From NCBI GenBank assembly GCA_035651635.1, contig DASRFK010000147.1, forward strand, positions 1 through 42,844: a stretch of DNA of 42,844 bases, read 5' to 3'. Below the pieces are notes generated by a model. It was given only the letters and a program-made list of their open reading frames with translations. It searched no databases and was not told where the DNA came from. A program made the translations under genes and the position numbers. Positions within the stretch are counted from its first letter, which is position 1. Every line of letters begins with the position of its first letter. Below, in pieces: positions 1 through 8,477 of the stretch. The DNA is from JANXQE01 sp035651635 (lineage in GTDB: Bacteria; Verrucomicrobiota; Verrucomicrobiia; Limisphaerales; UBA8199).

Positions 1-2924
1 ACCGTCCCGTCCGACTTAAGCGCCAAGCAATCGGAATCACCGGCAGCGATCGCGACTACGTTGCTCAGTCCAACCGGCACGTCCAGTTGGCCGTACATAT
101 CGGAGCCCCACGCGGCAACGGTCCCGTCCGACAACAAGCCCAGGCTGTGATATCTACCTGCTGCTAACGAAACCACGTTGCTTAATCCCGTTGGAATGTT
201 CAATTGACCTCCGCCGTTGTCTCCCCACGCAACAATTCTTCGGCCGGTCGAGAATAGCTGAGTGCTGCCGAAAGCTACTCCCAACGCGTTGCTCACAACG
301 AGCCTGCATTTATAGACAGCGCCAAGGTTGAGGTTAGTGAGCGGTGTGCTGAACCTGACGGCTGCGCTGCCGCCGCCAAGACTTGCTGGAGGTGTCACCG
401 CGTCAAACCTTCCACGTGGCCCCCACTCGAACCAAGTGGTAGTGTCGAGACCATTTGGCACCGCCATTCCGTTCAGTGTTGCGCTTGAGGGAGCCTGAAT
501 CCATGGCTGCTGGGTCGCAGCGAAAGGCCGGTTTTGGCAGGTGACCACCGTTACAGTGCTGTTGTTCACCATATTCGGATCCAAGGAAGTGCTGCTGACC
601 AGCGCAATGTTGGTCAATTGGGCAATGGCCGTTGGGGTTACCACTAGCATCACTGTCCCACCAGCTCCATTGTTCAAGTTGCCAAAATCGCAGGTCACAA
701 GGCCATTTGACACGACACAGGGGCCCAGCGTCGAACTTGCCGAAACGAGGCTCACATTTTGAGGCAGCAGATCGAGGAAGGACGTGGCGAGAGCCATATT
801 CGGACCCTGATTGGTAACCTGGATGGAGATCGTCAGGTTGCTCTGAAGCGTGATCGTGGGCATGGAGGTCGACACTCTGAGCGAAAGATCCGCCGGGGGC
901 TGAGAAGGCACCAGCGGTGTCCTGATCAGAAAGACCTGGTTCCAGGAAGGGAATATTTGCGACATGGCAACCGCAAATCCGCTCGTTCCCCACCGGATCA
1001 GGCTAACTGGACCGCCTCCTGCAATGGGGTCCAAGGCGACGCTGCTGATTGCTTGCAGCGTCGTTGGATCGCAGCCAAAGAGGGTCCATGCACTTGGAAG
1101 TGCGAAATTCGGATGTGAGGCCATGGTGAAGATGCGGCCGTTTGCCAGGTCCGGTTCGACAATGGAACAGGCGGGCACAAATCCTCGTATCACCAAGCTC
1201 TCCGGTTCGAATACCTCTCCGCTGGAACTGAAGACCAGGCCTCCATTGTATTTCAAATCATCACCGTAACCCATGTAACCGTCATGCGAATCGGAAGATA
1301 CGACTCCCGACGAGTCCAACGTGACCCGCGTGAAGGGCGGACCTGTGTACAAGCGCGTGGGTGACACGCATATAATCGGTCCCTGGATGTGCAGTGAATT
1401 GGTCCGTTCGACGGTATCATCAAAGATCCGCAGACCACCGGCCGCTACGGCATAGGAATGAGGCTGTCCCGGCAGCACACCCACGTTTACCCCCACAATC
1501 TTGTTGCCTACAAGGTCATAGCCGAGCGACACCTGCAATCCGATCGAACGCGTCGACATATCAAACCGACGCACCACATTAGAGCCGTAAAAAGTTACGT
1601 AAAGAAACTGGCCGTCGTCTGAAAGGGCCATTTTTTGAGGGTCATCCCCCAGGAAATAATTCGTCTCAATCCTGCCGACTACGGGATCGATGACTACAAG
1701 GCAGTTTGCGAAATTGGTAGAGGCAGCGGGAACGGTTGCGTAGATGCGCTGAGCTTTTGAATCGTAAAGCAAGTCGGTCGCATAAAAATCGAATTCCTGA
1801 AATGCCGTGGCAACAGCGTCGAAAGGATTGCTGCTGCCGGTGACCCCGTTTGTGGAGCAAATAAGCCGAATGTTCGTATCCGGATAAGCCGAAACCACTG
1901 TCACAACACCAGTCCATTGCCCTTCAGTGAACTGCAGCACGCTTGGACGCACTGGCACGCTCCCATGGTCACCGGCCGCGCTGAGCAAGGCCGGGCCATT
2001 GAAGTTGAACACTTGGACATTGTTTGAATCAACCGCCGAGACCCTCAGCTCGAAAGGGACCCCGGACGTTTGGTGAGGTGCGATCGTGGTGAAGCTGAAG
2101 CGATCGAAAACGTAAACAATAACAGGAGCTGAATCGGCGCTCTCGCCATTGGTATTCGCTGCTGAGACGACGTAATAATAAGCACCATTCTCCGGCACGG
2201 TATCGGTATAGCTCGGGCCGGTGACACCCGTCACTAGGTTTGAATACAGGCCGCTGAGGTCGAATCGTTTCACGTTGTAGGTTGAAGCCCGAGCAGCCTG
2301 CGCCCAATTCAGTGTGACCTGCAGATCCTGGTGGCTTGCTGTCAAGCCCGTCGGGATGCTGGGTATCTGGTCCACCCCGGAAGCAGTCCCATAGATTAGA
2401 TTATCCACCCCGAAAGTCCCGGGCGCCTCCAAATAACGCCATTCGACGCGGTAGATCCGGGCGTTGGTCTCCCCGATTCCCACAAAGGCAGGATAGCTTA
2501 GCCACGGAGGAAAGGAGCCTGACGCTGTTTCAATAACACTACCATTTTGATCATAAGCGAGTTCCATGACACCAGTCATACCAAAGAGTGGCGAGGCTTC
2601 TACTATGTAAGCTCCAACCGCCTGTTGTGGTTGATCGAAATAAACATCCAAAAAAGTGTTTCCATTTCGGTTGCCAAAGTACTGACTTCCAAAGCAATTG
2701 TTGCCCGTGCCGGGGAGGGCGTCTCCTCCCGCAAACTGAAGTCCTGGAACATTTGGCAGGAACGGCGAAGCGGTCTCGAACGTGATGACGGGATCGGTGC
2801 TGGAGAATAGCCCGAGAGTGATTTGCGCGCCAACGACCGACGACGGTATTAAGGATTTCAGTAGCAAGAAACCATAGCAAACGGCTGTTGCAGGACGGAT
2901 GGATGATTTAAACCAAGCGCGCAC
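1..2924 (-). CDS. Large secreted protein with FN3-like, beta-propeller-like, DUF11 and RCC1 repeats (partial)
   Basis: One reading frame stays open from a GTG at 2922-2924 to the left edge of the window, so the 3' end is missing (974 codons visible). An in-frame TGA lies shortly upstream. The N-terminus has basic residues followed by a hydrophobic stretch (AVCYGFLLLKSLIPSSVVGA), consistent with a signal peptide. Around residues 185-275 is a fibronectin III-like module (GLTASHQDLQVTLNWAQA). Around 390-500 is a YVTN-like propeller region (LYDSKAQRIYATV). Around 690-790 is a DUF11-type module (NLTISIQVTNQGPNMALATS). The last part has RCC1 repeats (VAWGDNGGGQLNIPTGLSNV, then VAAWGSDMYGQLDVP). Such proteins are exported surface or extracellular proteins of unknown function. 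Shorter open frames on both strands here are shadows of this one. Confidence 0.82.
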   Translation of the reverse strand, partial: MRAWFKSSIRPATAVCYGFLLLKSLIPSSVVGAQITLGLFSSTDPVITFETASPFLPNVPGLQFAGGDALPGTGNNCFGSQYFGNRNGNTFLDVYFDQPQQAVGAYIVEASPLFGMTGVMELAYDQNGSVIETASGSFPPWLSYPAFVGIGETNARIYRVEWRYLEAPGTFGVDNLIYGTASGVDQIPSIPTGLTASHQDLQVTLNWAQAARASTYNVKRFDLSGLYSNLVTGVTGPSYTDTVPENGAYYYVVSAANTNGESADSAPVIVYVFDRFSFTTIAPHQTSGVPFELRVSAVDSNNVQVFNFNGPALLSAAGDHGSVPVRPSVLQFTEGQWTGVVTVVSAYPDTNIRLICSTNGVTGSSNPFDAVATAFQEFDFYATDLLYDSKAQRIYATVPAASTNFANCLVVIDPVVGRIETNYFLGDDPQKMALSDDGQFLYVTFYGSNVVRRFDMSTRSIGLQVSLGYDLVGNKIVGVNVGVLPGQPHSYAVAAGGLRIFDDTVERTNSLHIQGPIICVSPTRLYTGPPFTRVTLDSSGVVSSDSHDGYMGYGDDLKYNGGLVFSSSGEVFEPESLVIRGFVPACSIVEPDLANGRIFTMASHPNFALPSAWTLFGCDPTTLQAISSVALDPIAGGGPVSLIRWGTSGFAVAMSQIFPSWNQVFLIRTPLVPSQPPADLSLRVSTSMPTITLQSNLTISIQVTNQGPNMALATSFLDLLPQNVSLVSASSTLGPCVVSNGLVTCDFGNLNNGAGGTVMLVVTPTAIAQLTNIALVSSTSLDPNMVNNSTVTVVTCQNRPFAATQQPWIQAPSSATLNGMAVPNGLDTTTWFEWGPRGRFDAVTPPASLGGGSAAVRFSTPLTNLNLGAVYKCRLVVSNALGVAFGSTQLFSTGRRIVAWGDNGGGQLNIPTGLSNVVSLAAGRYHSLGLLSDGTVAAWGSDMYGQLDVPVGLSNVVAIAAGDSDCLALKSDGT

Positions 2925-2986
2925 CGAAACCTCAGGTTCTATCGAGGTTACACAGTCTCAAGGAAGATGGTCAAGCCGAATAAGGC

Positions 2987-3015
2987 TTGACAAACGGGCT
3001 TCCTGATCACAGAAT
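2987..3015 (+). promoter_or_regulatory. Candidate sigma-70-type promoter for the prepilin/PD40 pair
   Basis: TTGACA is followed after 17 bases by CAGAAT (4 of 6 matches to TATAAT). It lies about 100 bases upstream of the prepilin-like gene and points towards it. Seen by eye only. Confidence 0.4.
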
Positions 3016-3115
3016 GGCTGCGTACCTCTGCGGTTGTCTCGACACGAATGGAACTATAATCGCACGTTCTCTTTTACGAATGATCCTGCTTCAATACCAA
3101 CCTCGATGAAACGAC

Positions 3116-4006
3116 ATGTCGTTCGCTACCTTCGCTAAAGGACAAGTGGCCCCTCCCCTTGAGTCGAAACGCTTTTCGGCCGACACTGCCAGTCAGGAAG
3201 AAACTGCGTTTACAGTGGTTGAACTGATCGTGATGGTTGGAACTCTGTGCCTGTTAACACTTGCTCTTACCTCCACGGTGGCAAGCACGAGGCCCGGTGC
3301 TGCAACGGTCACCTGCATGAACAACCTGAGGCAGCTGGGAAACGCGTGGCAGATGTACGCGGACGATTACAACGGCAACCTGGTTTACAACCGTGACGGG
3401 ATTTCAAATGGCAAGAGTGCCGGCAACGAATGCTGGGTCGGTGGTTGGTTGGATTTTTCATCCGCCAATACGGACAACACGAACACATCCGTACTGGTGG
3501 ATCATGCGCGGTACCCGTACGGTGCTTACCTCGGACCTTACCTCAAGAGCGCCGACCTGTTTAGGTGTCCTGCGGATGGTTCTTTTGTTACAATTGGCGA
3601 TCAGCAAATCCACCGTGTTCGAAGCTACTCAATGAATAACACTTTTGGCCTGGAGGCTCGGATGTGGACTACTCCCAGTAGCTTTACGTTTCATACCAAT
3701 CTGAGCAATATCAAGCTGCCGCACCAAGTGTTTGTTTTATTGGAGGAATCCTACGGTTCTATCAATGATGGGTGTTTCTTCAGTGATCCGGATACCATTT
3801 GGCAGATCGTTGATTTCCCGGCCGATTATCATCACGCCTCCTGCAATTTCTTCTTTGCGGATGGCCACACGGAGTTGCACAGGTGGAAGGATTCGCGAAC
3901 CATGCCTGTGATAGCTCCGAGTGGGTACGTGCCGGGTGTCAATGAGAACTTGCCTGGAGATGTGGACGTCGATTGGTTGAATCAACATGTATCGGAGCGC
4001 CGCTAG
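3116..4006 (+). CDS. Prepilin-like secreted protein (type II secretion pseudopilin / DUF1559-like)
   Basis: The 296-residue protein has a long leader, then a type IV pilin-like hydrophobic helix (FTVVELIVMVGTLCLLTLAL, about residues 33-52). The usual Gly before Phe at the prepilin peptidase site is Ala here. After the helix comes the CMNNLRQLGNAWQMYADDYN motif of the large prepilin-like families of Verrucomicrobia and Planctomycetes, and near the C-terminus the characteristic FFADGH motif. It probably sits in the inner membrane or in a pseudopilus. The stop lies three bases before the next gene, so the two are probably cotranscribed. The Gly to Ala change and long leader raise the question of whether it is processed as a prepilin. 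Confidence 0.72.
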   Translation: MSFATFAKGQVAPPLESKRFSADTASQEETAFTVVELIVMVGTLCLLTLALTSTVASTRPGAATVTCMNNLRQLGNAWQMYADDYNGNLVYNRDGISNGKSAGNECWVGGWLDFSSANTDNTNTSVLVDHARYPYGAYLGPYLKSADLFRCPADGSFVTIGDQQIHRVRSYSMNNTFGLEARMWTTPSSFTFHTNLSNIKLPHQVFVLLEESYGSINDGCFFSDPDTIWQIVDFPADYHHASCNFFFADGHTELHRWKDSRTMPVIAPSGYVPGVNENLPGDVDVDWLNQHVSERR

Positions 4007-4009
4007 GCA

Positions 4010-7000
4010 ATGCGAACAAAGCAGCCATGCTTCTCCTCTCTGATAGTAATCGCAGCTGTACTTTTTGGTCCGCCAGTGTTAGTGTGGGGGAGCCCACCAC
4101 GGCTAGTTACAAACATGGACGCCTCTCAGCAACCCTCTTCAGCAGCAAACGGGGATTCGGCGCAGCCCGTTCTCACCCCCGATGGCCGCTACCTCCTTTT
4201 CGCAAGCTCAGCAAATAACCTTGTTACCAATGGTGGCACCAACGCTTTGCCAGAGTGGTTTCCCGCACGTTTGAATGTTTTCCTGCGCGATCGCCTCAGC
4301 AAAACAACCGTGCTGGTGAGCGTCAATTTGCAGGGTAACGGACCGGGAAATGGTGATTCCACCCCGTCGGCGATTTCTGCGGATGGTCGTTTTGCCCTTC
4401 TTGAGAGCAGTGCCAGCAATCTTGTCCCAGATGACACCAACAGTGCTCCTGATGTGTTTCTGCGCGATTTGGCCACTTCTAAGACCATCCTGGTCAGTGT
4501 TAACACCAATGGGAACGCTGCCAATGGCGCTTCGAGGAGTGCGGTAATGACACCAGACGGACGCTATGTCGCCTTCGTCAGCGAGGCGAGCGATATTGCA
4601 CCACGCGATACTAACGGCATCGCGGACATTTTCGTCCGAGACATGGTAAGTGGAACCACTATCTTGGCGAGTCCAGGGGCAACCTCGACCAAATCGCCCT
4701 CCGAAATCAGCGCTTCTGATTCCCCATTGATAACCCCAGACGGACGATTCCTAGCCTTTTACAGCACAGCAACAAACCTCGTCCCAGGGATTCTTACAAG
4801 CCCTTCTGAAATTTATGTTCGCGATCTTCTGCAAAATACGACGATTTGTGCCAGTAGTGGTGCCCACTCCGCGTTTCCTCCTCAGCCGATCCTCAAACTC
4901 CATTTTTTGAGCCACGCGATCAGCTTTGATGGACAATTTGTTGCGTACGAGGCCGTGCCCACTTGGCCATTGTTTGTACCCGGTCCTTCACCCATCGTCT
5001 TTCGTTATAACGTGCAGACCGGTATTCTAGACCTGATTAACACTAACTCTGTTGCTCCATTTCCTCCCTATGAAAGTGTCCACACACTGGACATGACTCC
5101 CGACGGCAGATTTGTCGCATTTGTTGCTAACTCAACCAATTCGGCGAAACAGGGAGACTCTGTTTATGTCTGGGATGTGGAGACGGGCATTAGTACCCTG
5201 GCGAGCGGAAACCTGGACGGTCAGGTTCCGACGAATTCAATCTGCATGTGGCCAGCGCTGGATCCTAGCGGCACATTTGTGACATTTGTAAGCACTGGGG
5301 CCAACCTTGTCACCAATTCCCTCAATGGCGAGTTCCACGTTTACCTGCGCAATTTGCTCAGTGACTCCACGATTCTGCTGGACGTCGACTCGAACGGGGT
5401 TGGGTCAGGGGTCAGCCCCGGAACAATCCCCCAACTGAGTGCTGATGCCCGGACGGCCGTTTTTGAGTGCCCGGATGGCACCCTGTTTTCCACCGATCGA
5501 AATCATGCGCTTGATATTGTGGCGAGAGATGTGGTCGACGGCAGCACAGAATTGGTATCGTCAGCCAACAGCTCGTTTCCCGCGATTACGCCAAACGGGC
5601 ATACCAGCTTCACGGGTTCCTCGCTTAGTTCCGACGGGCTGTACGTCGCCTTCGTCAGCGGCGCCGACAATCTGGTCGCGAATGACACAAATGGGTGCGC
5701 GGACGTTTTTGTTCGCGATCTTGCGGTCGGCACCAATATTCTTGCCAGCAGTGGCACCAATGGCGTGGCCGCGGATGCCTCGTCGAGCGAGCCCTGCATG
5801 GACGGCAGCGGCCGCTACGTTGCCTTCACGAGTGCGGCCGATAATTTGGTTTCAAACGACAGTAATCATACTTTTGACGTTTTCGTTCGAGATCTCGCTC
5901 TCGGCACGACAGCTCTTGGCAGCGTCAGTTCGAACGGTGTTAGCTCCGGGAATGGCCCGTCGATGTCTCCCCTACTCAGCCGCAATGGGCGTTTTTTGCT
6001 CTTCAAAAGCATTGCCACGGACGTGGCACCAGGCACTGTGAAATACTACGGGCTGGCGAATCTCTTTTTGAGGGATTTAGAGCGAGGCGTGACATACGCG
6101 CTGACCAAAAGCAGCGTTTCCTACAGCGCCATGACTCCCGATGGGCGATACATTGCGGTCGAGGGCGCGATTTCCAGCACCACACCCCAACTTGCCCTTT
6201 GGGATTCTCAGGCAGGCGAGTTTGTTTACACCAACACGATCCCGGGAATTTTCCAACTCGCGATCAGCCCCGACGGCCGGCGGATCATTTACGCCACAAA
6301 CGGGGTCCTGCAGGCCTTGGACTGGGCGTTAAATACCAACTGGACCATTTCACCTTTTCTGCCGTGTTCACACCCTGGGCTCAAGTTCAGTGCGGACGGC
6401 CGCTTTATGGCTTTTTCAGCCCCAAACGGTGCGACGCCCGGCACTAACGCAACGCTGAGTGTGTTCGTCTACGACTTTCAAACGCTTTCCAATTCGCTGA
6501 TCAGCCGCAGCAGTTCTGGAAGCGACGCTGACGGTAACTCTGATTCGCCCGACATCACGCCGGACGGAAGGTCTGTGGCATACCGAAGTCTCGCCAGCAA
6601 CGTTGTTCCGGGTGCAACCAACGGTACGTCCAATATCATAATTCATGACAGTTGGACTGGTTCAACCACCCTGTTGAGCGCCTCCCAGGCCCGGAACTTT
6701 GGCGCAAACGGAATTTCGATTCAGCCCACATTCAGCGCTGACGGTCGAACGTTGGTTTTCGAGAGTTGGGCGTCGGACATCGTCTCGAATGATTTCAACC
6801 AGAGTGAAGACCTATTCGCGGTGAACTTCCTGTACGCCGGGATTGGGCCTGCTTCCAGCCCGAGCCCTGGTTTTGCCATAACCTGGCAAGCGAATCCTGG
6901 TCAGAGTTACACCGTGCAGTTCAAACAGAGCCTGAATGATCCCGCCTGGCGGAACGCCACCGGTGCTCTCACGAATATCGGCGCGACAGCGTACTTTAAC

Positions 7001-7051
7001 GATTCGGCCGCCGGTTCAGGACAGAGATTTTATCGGATTTGGGCACCGTGA
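4010..7051 (+). CDS. Large secreted PD40/TolB-like beta-propeller repeat protein
   Basis: The 1013-residue protein starts with a signal peptide (CFSSLIVIAAVLFGPPVLVWG). It then carries many copies of a roughly 60-residue repeat with the core TPDGRYxxFxSxAxNLVxxDTN followed by DVFxRDL. The PDGR/ADGR core is typical of PD40 (WD40-like, TolB-type) propeller blades. The count suggests more than one propeller or a long array. The C-terminus (SYTVQFKQSLNDPAWRNATG to QRFYRIWAP) resembles a C-terminal module common on exported verrucomicrobial proteins. It starts three bases after the prepilin-like gene. Function is unknown; a cell-surface or extracellular binding role is an inference. Confidence 0.78.
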   Translation: MRTKQPCFSSLIVIAAVLFGPPVLVWGSPPRLVTNMDASQQPSSAANGDSAQPVLTPDGRYLLFASSANNLVTNGGTNALPEWFPARLNVFLRDRLSKTTVLVSVNLQGNGPGNGDSTPSAISADGRFALLESSASNLVPDDTNSAPDVFLRDLATSKTILVSVNTNGNAANGASRSAVMTPDGRYVAFVSEASDIAPRDTNGIADIFVRDMVSGTTILASPGATSTKSPSEISASDSPLITPDGRFLAFYSTATNLVPGILTSPSEIYVRDLLQNTTICASSGAHSAFPPQPILKLHFLSHAISFDGQFVAYEAVPTWPLFVPGPSPIVFRYNVQTGILDLINTNSVAPFPPYESVHTLDMTPDGRFVAFVANSTNSAKQGDSVYVWDVETGISTLASGNLDGQVPTNSICMWPALDPSGTFVTFVSTGANLVTNSLNGEFHVYLRNLLSDSTILLDVDSNGVGSGVSPGTIPQLSADARTAVFECPDGTLFSTDRNHALDIVARDVVDGSTELVSSANSSFPAITPNGHTSFTGSSLSSDGLYVAFVSGADNLVANDTNGCADVFVRDLAVGTNILASSGTNGVAADASSSEPCMDGSGRYVAFTSAADNLVSNDSNHTFDVFVRDLALGTTALGSVSSNGVSSGNGPSMSPLLSRNGRFLLFKSIATDVAPGTVKYYGLANLFLRDLERGVTYALTKSSVSYSAMTPDGRYIAVEGAISSTTPQLALWDSQAGEFVYTNTIPGIFQLAISPDGRRIIYATNGVLQALDWALNTNWTISPFLPCSHPGLKFSADGRFMAFSAPNGATPGTNATLSVFVYDFQTLSNSLISRSSSGSDADGNSDSPDITPDGRSVAYRSLASNVVPGATNGTSNIIIHDSWTGSTTLLSASQARNFGANGISIQPTFSADGRTLVFESWASDIVSNDFNQSEDLFAVNFLYAGIGPASSPSPGFAITWQANPGQSYTVQFKQSLNDPAWRNATGALTNIGATAYFNDSAAGSGQRFYRIWAP

Positions 7052-7505
7052 TCTCAATCTGATGCAGTGATCATTGGAACACTCCCGTTATGGCTTTACG
7101 AACGAGCAAGCTCCGCACAGAGCTGTCGCGAAGGTTGAAGGGCGTTTGGGCGGCTCGCCGGAACTGGCGAAACCCGGCCATCACCTCGCGCAGTCGACGT
7201 TCCCCGGCCGGCCCCCGGCCGCCAAGCAATCTCCTGGCTGCGCATGGACCATGGACCAAGGACCGACACCATTTACACCTCATCGGACCGAGCAGCCAAT
7301 CTCAAAATCGCACACAGGCCCACACCATCCCCTTTGGGAATTGAGCATCGTTCCAATTACGAGCATAGGCACCCGCGAGACCGTACCATTTTTCAGCCAA
7401 AGGCCTCAGAGAGGACACAAAGAACCGTAACCGACAGAAGAAACTCTCGCGTTCTCTGAGACCGGTTGGGATTGACAATGGACCCATTTGGGCCACAATG
7501 AGTAC
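7052..7505. other. Intergenic region with short repeats, no gene recognised
   Basis: No convincing gene. It holds a threefold heptamer (ATGGACC, ATGGACC, AAGGACC, near 7245-7265) and an inverted pair CTCAGAGA (7405-7412) and TCTCTGAG (7453-7460). Short open frames here have atypical composition and no recognisable family. Confidence 0.5.
7472..7499 (+). promoter_or_regulatory. Candidate promoter of the toxin-antitoxin pair
   Basis: A perfect TTGACA is followed after 16 bases by CACAAT (4 of 6 to TATAAT). The antitoxin ATG is only seven bases beyond the -10, so a transcript from here would be leaderless or nearly so. Confidence 0.45.
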
Positions 7506-7724
7506 ATGAGCGCGATCGCCAAAAGCCGTATTGACCCGGAACTGAAACGTCAGGCTGAGGCCGTGCTGGAAGAGATCGGACTGAAGCCACGGGCGGCATT
7601 GGAACTGTTTTACAAACAGATCGTAAAGCGCCGGGCAATCCCGTTTCCTGTCCAAGCTGATAGTCCGGAAGATGAGGTTTTGAGCCCTGCCGCCCGCCGC
7701 AATAAGCTAGCTGACGAATTTTAA
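7506..7724 (+). CDS. RelB/DinJ-like antitoxin
   Basis: The 72-residue protein has the RelB/DinJ family pattern: a ribbon-helix-helix start (SAIAKSRIDPELKRQAEAVL), the EEIGLKPRAALELFYKQIVK segment, and a short acidic C-terminal tail with SPAARRNKLADEF that would wrap the toxin. Antitoxins of this family bind operator DNA as dimers and neutralise the partner toxin. The ATG that gives MSAIAKSR is preferred over an upstream in-frame start, because family members begin close to this point and the candidate promoter would leave the upstream codon outside the mRNA. The toxin gene starts two bases after this stop, so the pair is one operon. Odd point: DinJ partners are usually YafQ/RelE-like, whereas the partner here is MazF-like. 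Confidence 0.75.
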   Translation: MSAIAKSRIDPELKRQAEAVLEEIGLKPRAALELFYKQIVKRRAIPFPVQADSPEDEVLSPAARRNKLADEF

Positions 7725-7726
7725 GC

Positions 7727-8050
7727 ATGGGAACAGTCCCACAGCCCGGCGAGGTTTGGTTCGTCGATCTGGGCATGGTTGGTAAACCGCGTTATGCGCT
7801 TGTGTTGGCGGCTCGAACCGATGCTCGACTGGCTCTGGCCAGCGTGGTTTTGATCACTAGGCAATTTGAGGACACACCTTACGAGGTCACACTGCCTCGT
7901 GTGCCGTGGTTGCGGGAGCAAAGCTACATCAACGTTCAGAGCATACAGCCGGTGAAGTTCACCGAATTCGTGCGCAAAGCTCCCGGGAAGTTCGATGCTC
8001 GTGTTGCTAACGACGTGGAAGCCGCGCTCAAGCGCTGGTTGAAGCTTTAA
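7727..8050 (+). CDS. PemK/MazF-family endoribonuclease toxin
   Basis: The 107-residue protein starts PQPGEVWFVDLG, the classic first strand of the PemK/MazF fold, followed by KPRYALVLA and LASVVLITRQ. In many MazF proteins an Arg in the GxKxRPxxVL region is important; here the equivalent is GKPRYALVLA. The family cleaves mRNA or other RNA at short sequences when freed from the antitoxin. It lies directly behind the RelB/DinJ-like gene, which supports a two-gene toxin-antitoxin module. Activity is not provable from sequence alone. Confidence 0.75.
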   Translation: MGTVPQPGEVWFVDLGMVGKPRYALVLAARTDARLALASVVLITRQFEDTPYEVTLPRVPWLREQSYINVQSIQPVKFTEFVRKAPGKFDARVANDVEAALKRWLKL

Positions 8051-8477
8051 AGCCCACCCAACGCTTTTGGGCCCCCGGAAATCCCCTTCGTTTGTTTGTT
8101 TGCTTCTGTGCACTATGAATGGTCACCCCTAAGGCTTCCACGCTTCATTGAAGAAACCTGTGTCGAGGATTTTTCCGGCGGCGGTGTCGCTGCCTGGGAC
8201 GCTGGCGTCGAGGATCGCACAATCGGTCCCGCACCAAATGGCATATCGGTTCGTCAAGCTCCGGCTGAATTGCACCGTGTGACCGTTGAGGCCGATGAAA
8301 TCCCTCATCAACGGACGCGCTTTGTCGGCTGTTGCGCACAACGTGTTCAGGATCCATAACAGGACGCAGCCCGGCAGCAACAACCATGTGCTTTAGTTAT
8401 TCGATGACTAGATTGATCCGAGATTCACTTAGAGCAGATAGTGTCCGAGGTAACGATCGCGTTCCTCATCCGCAGTG
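8051..8477. other. Intergenic region with a decayed gene fragment
   Basis: No intact gene is seen between the MazF-like gene and the convergent haem/terpene-cyclase-like gene. It contains the broken minus-strand fragment described separately. Confidence 0.5.
8235..8383 (-). pseudogene. Frameshifted remnant of a glycosidase-like N-terminus
   Basis: One minus-strand frame reads ARPLMRDFIGLNGHTVQF and the neighbouring frame then reads PELDEPICHLVRD. Joined by a frameshift, these resemble the start of secreted verrucomicrobial/planctomycete glycosidases with the pattern KPLMRDFxGxNGHTVQF...PxLYxPVCxLVRDYH. Nothing recognisable follows, so this is probably a short decayed fragment. The family match is from memory and needs a search. 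Confidence 0.4.

Noticed and set aside
403..993. 196-codon minus-strand open frame
   Set aside because: It is an out-of-phase shadow of the large RCC1/DUF11 gene, whose frame shows clear domains through the same stretch.
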